A stretch of DNA of 64,000 bases, taken from NCBI GenBank assembly GCA_003586115.2, contig QVOM02000103.1, forward strand, positions 4,239,996 through 4,303,995, read 5' to 3'. The notes below the pieces were generated by a model that saw only the letters and a program-made list of their open reading frames with translations, had not been told where the DNA came from and did not search any database. Of the stretch, positions 55,846 to 64,000 are shown in pieces. The position numbers and the translations under genes were made by a program. Numbering within the stretch: position 1 is the first letter of the stretch; every line of letters starts with the position of its first letter. The stretch comes from Salvator merianae. Its lineage: Eukaryota; Chordata; Lepidosauria; Squamata; Teiidae.

Positions 55846-58800
55846 GTAAGTGAACAGGTGCATTCATAATCACTGCATGCTGTGCAGAAGTAAGAAATTA
55901 ACTCTGCAATATTTTTGTCCACTTTTGTTCAGTACAGGATATTCAGAACTAAAAGAACTACAACAAAATTCTACTTAGCTTAGGTTCACAGACCTCTGAA
56001 GGAATAACAGAAGTCACTGGCTCTATTTTTGAACGATTAAACAAAAATCATTATTCTAGATAACTTAAGCCCACTGTATCTAGTTCTGTCTAATGCATTT
56101 TTTTGCATTTGTTCTACTACCTTGAGTAGCCTGCAAATCTGATTAAAACAAACTGATTACACCTACAGAGGCCACAGCTAATATCATTATTCATCATCAA
56201 CACCAACTAATTACTAGTTCAAACACTTTTGAAAGAAAGTAAAAACACATACAATGAACAGTTAGTCTTTAACAGTAATAGCTGGCAAAAAGGGTCTGGT
56301 GAAATAGTGAGATGCCAACTGGCATAATGTGTTTGATTATGCCAAATTCCCTCAGATCCTTTACAATCAAAACACAGCTTGGCACCAACAAGCATTCTGC
56401 TCCTTTTGCTTCATCCCACCAGTTCCAAATTGCTGCCAATCACTAGTTATTAAAAGGATGCTATAAATAAAAAGAAACTATATTTAATACATTAAACAGT
56501 CCAATTCCTAGAGGAGAACATAGGATATAAAATGCCTTTACTGGTCAGATGAAATTCTCTTTTTCTCTTTTTTTGTTTTGATCTAGCAGCTTCCCCAAGC
56601 AAGGATTTCCAGAGAAATCCATTTCTACAATGGATTACTGCCTCTGTTTTCTCCATCATTAGTGCAAAGATAAGGTTAGAACATAAGAACATAAGAGGAG
56701 CCTTGCTGGATCAGGCCACGGCCCATCTAGTCCAGCATTCTGTTTCACACAGTGGCCCACCAATTGCTTTTCGGCATTCTCAAGCAGAACATAAAGGCAA
56801 AACCTTCACCTGCTCTTGACTCCCCGCAACTGGTTTTAAACACATCCTGCCTGTCTTTCCAACCTGGAGGCAGTACCTAGGGATCCATTCTAGTAGCCAT
56901 TGATACACCTGACCTCCATGAATTTGTCCAATCCCTTCTTAAAGCTGTCCAGGCTGATGGCTGTCACCACCTCATCCGGTAATAAATTCCACAGACTGAT
57001 GACCCTCTGGGTGAAAAAATACTTCCCCTTGTCAGTCCTAACTCTCCTAACCATAAGCTTCAGAGAGTGCCCCCTGGTCCTAGTGTTATGTGAGAAAGAT
57101 AAAAAACTTCTCTTTATCCACCTTATCCATACCATGCATGATTTTATAAACTTCAATCAGGTCTCCTCTTAAACGCAGCTTTTCAAGGCTGAAGAGGCCA
57201 AGGCGTTGCAGCCTGATTTCGTAAGGAAGGTGTTCCAGCCCCTTGAACATTCTGGTTGCCCTTTTTTGCACCTTCTCCAGTTCCACAATATCCTTTCTGA
57301 GGTGAGGTGACCAGAATTGTACACAATATTCCAAGTGTGGCCTCACCATAGATTTGTAAAGAGGCACAATGACACTTGCCGACTTGTTTTCTATTCCCTT
57401 CCTTATTACCCCTAGCATTGAATTTGCTTTTTTCACTGCCGCTGCACACTGGGTTGACACCTTCATTGAGCTGTCTACCAGAATCCCAAGATCCTTTTCC
57501 TGGTCTGTCACAGAAAGTTTGGCCCAGAAAAGTTTTAAAATCCTTTGAATCAAGATGGTGATGCTTAAGCCCTACTTTCTTGTAGATAGTAAAGCATGAT
57601 ATCTCACATAATTTATAAAGTTTTAAATGTGCGAGTTTTGTATACTTATAAGGCAGCACGTGATGTTTCTCAACTCATGAGAAGGACACCAAGAAACTAT
57701 GGGGCTTTCCAGTATTTTTTAGGGTGAATGACTCTGATGATGGCAATGCCACTTAAAAGAGCCGAACTAAGGCAAACAGTGCAGATTTTCCGTACTAATG
57801 CACAATTGCTTATAACTTTAACAATAAAAGCAGCTACAAGAAGTTTTAATTTTCAGCAGAATGCCGGTGAAAATCCTTGGCAAGTAAAAAAGTAGTCTTG
57901 CCCCCAGTAATTATGTCTAAATGCATCTTTAGTTGTCAATGTTACTGTTACAGAAATTCTAAATGCCTAGGACATTTTTCTGTTGTGCTAGTATATCATT
58001 AGCTTTTGAACCTGATTCTAAATCAACTGTCACCTACCCCTAATATCCATGGGGCACTGAAAAAGCTAGCACAACAGCAGCTAAGTATTTGAAGAGGGGT
58101 ACATGAGAAAAGAAACAATATCAAAGAAGAAGCAAAACCTAAATAAATAATTTGTTTTCCCTTACGAATGGCATGCAAGTGCTGTGTTATTACTGGAATA
58201 GACTTACTATTTCCATCTATCAGATTCTTCTTAAAATAAAAAATAAAAATGAAGTGAAAGTTCTAGAATATCTGCAAAACACACATAGCTGTAAAATAAC
58301 TGTACACTGGCACATCTGAGCAAAAGGCAGTAACCAATTGTAGTTTCACCTACGAACATCAGTGAAAAAAGCTCTATACAGCTGCTGAAATTAATCAACT
58401 CACTCATATCTAGTTTGCTTAATGCAACTTACAGTAATAAACAGGTTCAGTGTAAATAGGACAGACATTATGAAAATTTCTGGGTTCATAACTATATACC
58501 ACTTCTGACATTCAAAAAAAAATGCAGCAGGCTATAATCAGCAGATACCATCGACAGAACTACATAGAATGGCAGACCTGTGTCTTCAGAAACATGTTTA
58601 GAAGGTGACTGCCTTCTGCCACTTCCCCCCCCCCACCAGACCCCATGACAGACAGAGGTTTGCCTTCTTGCCCTACTGATAGGTGATTGAAATAAATTTG
58701 ATGCTATAGCATGCAGTGGCACTCGTACTTGAATATTATGTGCAGAAAAAAACCAAAAAACTATTTAAAATGAATCAATAGCAGAGGCTCCCTCATTAGC

Positions 58801-59245
58801 AGAAAGAATAAAATCAACTGTCAAAGATAAAAACACATAGAAATGCCACATGAAACTTTAGAGTCCTAGTGCACATGTTACAATTTCAAGATCCCGGCTA
58901 GTGTTACTACATTTCAGAACCCTGGACCACACTAAGTCAGTGAAGTTTGATACAATGCAAGGATAGAACACACTAAGCCTTCCTTCTGGTCTGCCATTCA
59001 GCATGCAACAGAGGAGAAAGAAAAAAAAAGGATGGGGGGGGCACAGACTGAACTACTGCGCATGCCTATTACCTTTGTGCTGCTATGGTTATGGAATATC
59101 CTTGAAAGAAAACAACAGTAAACTATGGTGGTTAGTCTAAGAAGAAAATAATATACTCTCTGTATATTAAAAATATTTTGGATGCTTTTTCTTTCAGATT
59201 TTAAGTATCTTTTGAAAATAATGAAATGATGTGTTTTTCTTACAG
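55846..59245 (+). other. KCNIP4: KCNIP4 last intron (3400 bp)
   Basis: It starts GTAAGT and ends TTTCTTACAG. Apart from the antisense CR1 at 56675-57560 I recognise nothing in it. Confidence 0.9.
56675..57560 (-). mobile_element. CR1-clade LINE, C-terminal ORF2 and 3' UTR, antisense, well preserved
   Basis: The minus frame at 57086-57553 stays open for 155 codons: VTDQEKDLGILVDSSMKVST, QCAAAVKKANSMLGVIRKGI, VRPHLEYCVQFWSPHLRKDI, LEKVQKRATRMFKGLEHLPY and LRLRGDLIEVYKIMHGMDKV. It then shifts by one frame near 57100 and continues as HNTRTRGHSLKLMVRRVRTD and FTQRVISLWNLLPDEVV to LDKFMEVRCINGY (56890). The 3' part (56675-56890) ends with TTAGAACATAAGAACATAAG on +. This is the conserved C-terminal domain of CR1-type reverse transcriptase proteins. 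The single frameshift suggests a fairly young, 5'-truncated insertion. Confidence 0.88.
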
Positions 59246-59293
59246 GATGAAAACATAATGCGTTCAATGCAACTTTTTGAAAATGTGATTTAA
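59246..59293 (+). CDS. KCNIP4: KCNIP4 terminal coding exon, C-terminus and stop
   Basis: After the acceptor TTTTTCTTACAG, 15 codons read DENIMRSMQLFENVI, then TAA. This is the C-terminal helix of KChIPs, which packs in the hydrophobic pocket that otherwise receives the Kv4 N-terminus. The ending FENVI, rather than FQNVM, fits KCNIP4. With the other five exons it makes a continuous reading frame of 154 codons from the EF-hand 1 region to the stop. Confidence 0.98.
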   Translation, partial: DENIMRSMQLFENVI

Positions 59294-60027
59294 CTCCACA
59301 CAGTTCTTTCTTCAATTAGTGTACAATACGAACAGTTCTGCAGCAGCAAATCGGTAAAACTGTTGCCATCTTTTACTATAAAACAGGATTGCTCAGCTTC
59401 ACAAAAAAGTCTATAATGCAAATAAGTTTTGTTTAATTAAAGCCTTCTTATTGGAGACTGTATTTTTTCCACTAGTTGAGATAAAACATTCCTTCTAAGC
59501 AATGCTCTTGTGCTATTCTTAAAAATTCATTTGATTCAGAGAAAAATCCCCCGAACGCAACAATATGAGAAATGCATTATTCTTCCTTTTTATTTCACTG
59601 AAATGTTTATTTCAGTCATCATAATTTCTCTTTGGACACAATCTTCCCATATATGTTTATTGTATTGATGTGACTTTTTTCTTTACCTCAGAATGGGGAG
59701 CCTACATGTATTCACTCTACTCCCTTCTGAAATTAGTATTTCTTGACTAGGCATAAGACTGAACAAGGCAAGCAAGGTACCTGGGATATTCTCATAAGTG
59801 TGTGGATTTCTATCAGAAATAATAGAGATTTCATTATGGTCTGCAGGGAAAATGCCCAGGAAGAGATGGATTGTGCACTAATTGTCTTGGTGTAGTCATC
59901 TATATTTTTAAACTCATGATTTATTCATAATATAATATTGATTTAATAGCTACCTATGGTAAGCACCTTTTGTCCTCAAAAACTATAGCTTAATTAATGC
60001 AGGCAGACTAAAGTTTTATGACCTCCC

Positions 60028-60033
60028 AATAAA
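60028..60033 (+). promoter_or_regulatory. KCNIP4: Candidate proximal poly(A) signal AATAAA
   Basis: AATAAA about 735 bases after the stop, followed by a T-rich GTTTTAGTTT / TTCTTTATTT stretch. It could define a shorter KCNIP4 mRNA. Confidence 0.35.
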
Positions 60034-60908
60034 GGCTAGATGTTTTAGTTTACAACTTCTTTATTTAAGTAAGACAGTGAAAGTAAATTTAAATTTTATT
60101 GCCTAAGACTTACTAGTACATTAGGAGATAAGGAAAAATGTGGGCTTTATAAATTTCCAGAGGTCACTGTTCAGACTACATAGCAAAATACAGTTGTTCC
60201 TAACATTAGTAGATAGCCAACATTTGCTGTTACAAAGGTGTTTTCCTATTATATAATGAGAAAGAATACAGTTCATTGCCACCTATTTCAAAACATCTGT
60301 TACAATACTTTTTTTAAAAAAAGGAGTTACTTTTTGAGTGGCTACATACACTGTACGTTAGAACAAAGAAGGAAGGTTCTGTATCTAAAGGAGAGAAATC
60401 TGGCACAGAAAGGGATAACTGAAGATTACGAAAGCAAATTGGCATAGGTGGTTTATGTAGCATGAACGCATGAGCCTTTGGATATGACCAAAAAAGAAAT
60501 GAATGTACCAAAATAAAGAAGGGAAAGCAAGAATATAGGTTTTCTGCACAAAGCTGCAAAATATTTGTAGCTGATAAGTAGTCATGTTTCCCCAACTTAG
60601 AAAAATAAATATGAAATTCCGATATGTATGATCACGAGCATAATTATAGGTGCAAGACATATGCCAATTTTAATTGTGACATTTCTGCACATAGGATCTG
60701 AAGAGCTTATAGAAGTTCAAAGAATGCTGCAAACTGCTTTTTTTCCCTTCAAAAACAAAGCAGGCATCTATTCTGGTGTAGACAAAGAATAGAGAGGCAG
60801 GTTGAAGGCTGCTCTGCTATCACCAGTGTAGGATTATGAGTAGTACAATACATGTACACCTGAAATTTGCTGTAGTATGTTTGTGAAAACTGAATGTGCA
60901 TATTTTAT

Positions 60909-60914
60909 AATAAA
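60909..60914 (+). promoter_or_regulatory. KCNIP4: Candidate distal poly(A) signal AATAAA
   Basis: AATAAA with a good downstream GT-rich then T-rich element (about 60931-60952). This is the best placed signal for the main KCNIP4 mRNA 3' end. Confidence 0.5.
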
Positions 60915-60930
60915 ATGAAAACACAGAATT

Positions 60931-63900
60931 GCTTGTGTGAGATTTTTTTTAAAAAATAAATTATATAAAGTCAACAATCAAAACAAACAAAAGCTTAAAA
61001 CTTAAAGCACACATTGTAGTATGTTGCTTCCACCGAGCATCAATTTCAATGAAATATGCACCCTACATCCATAAACCTTAGAGAATTGTTTTCCTGCACT
61101 TGCTTGATGATATAAAAATAAAATCTATCTGCGACTTAGCACTGAAAATTATTTCCTACCTTTTAAATAAATAAATAATAACCAAACACAAGCACAGCAA
61201 AACACTTTGAAGCTCTATTAACTATCATAGAATGTTTAACTCTTTCCTATTGGGCTGCCTCCAATCATGTGGTAAAACCTGCAGTCCCCTGGCATTTCCA
61301 ATATTGTCTCAATTTAAGCAGCTGAAAACCTGTATTATCGTTACTACAGAAAATGCTGCAATATTGCTGGATTTCCCATAATAGCAACACTTGCCTTGAT
61401 GTGGGATCTTGTTTAGATCCCACATTGCCTCTTGCTGTCTGGAGGCAGTCCAAGTCAGCACATCTATACATGCTTAACTTTGATTAAACCCTCAACTTCC
61501 AACTTCACATATGCTAAATGCTATACACCACATTATACCACAGTTTAAAAACAGGTACATATAGCAAGTATTTATAGACAAAGTTTACTGCCATCATGAT
61601 GTAATGCAATGAAAAAGACAAGCTAATCGCAATTTATGGTATAACAATTAGAACAAAGGTAATGCTTGGTAGTATTTTACCTACTTATGCATTTTAAAGA
61701 TTTTTCCTGCTAAAACCTTTCTTAATTATAAAACAGTAATTCTGTTTTCTTGAGAAATTCTTTGAGGACTGCACAATAGAGAAGTAAGTAATATTGAACA
61801 ATTCCAAGTGAAGTCTTCGTCACGTTGTCCTTTAGGATGAAATAGAACAGTAAGTTGGAATTTTAGATTTTATAATAGTGAGACTTTCCTGTTGATAAAA
61901 ATAAGAATTAAATATGGTAAATATTAGATTTGTACTGAAAAAGTATAATTGATATAAACTATAACCATGTAACCTGAAACATCCCAACCACATTGGTTTT
62001 GCCCTAAAAATTTGTTTATCTGGGCAGTAAAATAACTTCTACATTTTAAATGGCTATACGTATTTGTAACTGACACTTACTTTAATGACAGGTAATTTAA
62101 ACATTCCTAAAAATGCTGAAAATGTTTGGAATAAGAACATCCCCAACTCAAGGTATCTAGTATCTTGAACTTGTTTCTAGTGTCTTGAACGTGGCACAAA
62201 ATACTCCTTTTAAAATAGCTTGTTCTGAAATTGGAACAAAATTGGCCCTGTTCAATTAGAATTTCTGGCCTTCCTAATTTTTTATCACAGCCGCTTTTAA
62301 GCCTTCTTCAATGAGTAGTCCCCATATTTCAAAAATATGCACAAGATGCTTACAGCAGAAACACTGTTATAGAAAACAATGACTGTCTTTAAAAGACTGC
62401 CTTGTGTTATGTTAAGAAGGAGTTGTGCTTATTTTAGGGGTACTACCAGTGTGTTTGCATTACCACAATGACCCCTTGCCTTCCGTCCGAATGAGGCAGG
62501 TGCAAACATTTGTATAATGCTTTTTCCCCCTTTTGCTTCAACTGGCTGCAGTACCAACAATTAGCATGTAGAATCAGAAACCAGGATTCATCTTTCTTAT
62601 TATTTGCATACCGCCTTCCTCTATCTTCTTCTCTTTCTATGCACTACAAGCAGTCATAGTGGGTGAAGTGGACTGAAAAGGATTACCAATATGAATAGAC
62701 TTATCAATGTGAAGGCAGAACTATCTTGTCAAACAGATCAACCCATGCCAGCCTGCAGGCAGGCTTTGAGTGAACTGGATTTTTTTTCCCTGCAAACCTG
62801 CAGATACCCTTCTGTAGTAACTTCACTTAATTTACCTTACTGAGAAAGCAGCTACTAGTTCAAGCATATATATATCCATTTACTAAAGAAAAAAAAAAGA
62901 AAATCTAAGCTTAGTAAGCTCTGCAGAAGAAGACAAAGGAGATTTTTTTTTCTCCATAAGACATCCATAAGAGATGGGTTTGTCCTCAGGACCTGACCAG
63001 GAAGGAATGAAATATTACTAAGCCAGATTTTTCTCTTTCCTGCTGAGCAGGTAGTTTCTCTGCTATGTTTGTGGCAAAGCAAAAAAGAAAAAGACAGAAA
63101 AAGGACCAAAAAATAGAAACACACACAGTGACTAGAGTATGGGCAAAATGCCTTGTCCACCACAGTTCAGAAAGGAGGTTCACTGTAAAAGATGGGGCAT
63201 ACCATGGCTGATAACTCCAGTAAGAGGGTGGTCAGCAGTGAATTATTCATGAGAGAGGAATCTGCTTGTTGATACTGATGGATGAAAAGTTGAATTAACA
63301 GATCCCCTAGCTGTTCTTCAGATGTCTGTAACTGGAATGCTAGCTGAAAATGTTACTGAAGCTGCTGTCAATTTGGGAAAATGTCCTGTGATGAAAGCAG
63401 GTTTTGGAAGATGCACTGAACCATAAGCCATAGAAATGCAGACTTTTATTCATTTTGCTATGGTATGAGCTTTGACACTCTTGTTCAAGGAAAGGACTGG
63501 AAAAGGAACTAAGCAGTTCTGAAGAATATGTTATAAAAGGGAGTGTGAGAATTGTACACTTCTATAGAGTAACATGAACCGGAACAGAAAGAAGTAAGGC
63601 TAGGCTCCCCAACCCATTCTCAAGGAGCTGTCCACAGCAGCATGAGGAGTTGGACTATGGAAATATCACCTTGTCTTTTCAGACCACAGAGAATAGTTTC
63701 TCAACAGAGAAGGTTGCCAGTTCTAACACTTGTCAGATGTGCGATACTGACAAAGGAGGCAAGACTGTTAGACAGCAGCCTGAAACATCACTGATGGACT
63801 CAAAAAGTAGAAGAGCTATGGGCTTCAGCACCTTGTATAGATTCCAAGGGATTTTTTGTAGAGACTTTAGGAGCCAGACTTCCCTCAGGAAACTCTACGA

Positions 63901-64000
63901 GAACAGGAATCCAAAGACTGGCATCTTAGAATAGCATAACAGATACCACATCAAAAACTTGTCTGTGGAGGTTTGATGCTATAGTCTAGAAAGGCCAGAA
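60931..64000. other. Apparently intergenic, nothing firm recognised
   Basis: No exon with convincing homology was found on either strand. A repeat shared with 20175-20232 lies at about 61401-61455 and includes a 9-bp hairpin GTGGGATCT / AGATCCCAC. The 94-codon + frame at 63650-63934 and the 102-codon minus frame at 62855-63163 have no recognisable domain. In mammals the gene facing the 3' end of KCNIP4 is PACRGL, on the opposite strand, but I cannot see its exons here. Confidence 0.4.

Larger units (their letters stand above)
59294..60930 (+). other. KCNIP4: KCNIP4 3' untranslated region (end inferred)
   Basis: AT-rich non-coding sequence follows the stop and is free of recognisable transposons, in contrast to the introns. 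Two plausible poly(A) signals lie inside, at 60028 and 60909. The second is followed about 17-30 bases on by CTTGTGTGAGATTTTTTTT, a GT/T-rich downstream element, and gives a UTR of about 1.6 kb. The open frames in this interval are chance. Confidence 0.65.

Noticed and set aside
57183..57659. 158-codon minus-strand frame
   Set aside because: It is an out-of-frame shadow of the CR1 reading frame at 57086-57553.
1..64000. CRISPR arrays, prokaryotic operons or defence systems
   Set aside because: No regularly spaced direct repeats with unique spacers, and spliced vertebrate exons dominate; the window is eukaryotic.

Overview
This is a piece of vertebrate nuclear genome, most likely from a squamate reptile. 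It is AT-rich and intron-dominated. It carries a near full-length BovB (RTE-clade) LINE, CR1-, L2- and L1-clade LINEs, a tRNA-derived SINE and many short hAT-like DNA transposons. That repeat mixture fits lizards and snakes best, but the species cannot be named from the sequence alone.

The only protein-coding gene I can support is the 3' half of KCNIP4 (Kv channel-interacting protein 4, KChIP4) on the + strand. Six exons are visible at 31762-31831, 41209-41279, 50964-51071, 54949-55053, 55783-55845 and 59246-59293 (stop). Their lengths are 70, 71, 108, 105, 63 and 48 coding bases. All have AG/GT borders and compatible phases, and together they encode 154 residues plus the stop, covering the degenerate EF-hand 1 through EF-hand 4 and the C-terminus ending in ENVI. 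The 3' UTR runs from 59294 to a likely poly(A) site near 60930. The upstream constitutive exon and the alternative first exons are not in the window, so positions 1-31761 are read as one large intron. Downstream of about 60930 the sequence is apparently intergenic.

Repeats by region: 1-8000 holds a hAT-like MITE and an antisense BovB (about 3219-6985) interrupted by a SINE and a MITE. 8000-17000 holds a perfect 36-bp inverted repeat, L2 fragments and several MITEs. 18000-21000 holds two hAT elements with perfect 8-bp target-site duplications and a CR1 fragment. 21000-36000 holds a compound microsatellite, MITEs, one recurrent unclassified family and an L1 tail. 37000-50000 holds a possible fossil coding fragment, an L2, foldback elements, two L1 copies and a third hAT with a perfect 8-bp duplication. 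51000-57600 holds a MITE, an antisense LINE RT fragment, a hAT-like element inside the short 729-bp intron and an antisense CR1 with a long open frame.

I found no CRISPR array, operon, bacterial system or new multi-gene system. The most interesting signals are structural: a CCTT microsatellite that forms the polypyrimidine tract of a KCNIP4 exon, a perfect inverted repeat carrying CCAAT and RFX-like motifs, the nested BovB, and several foldback or hAT families.
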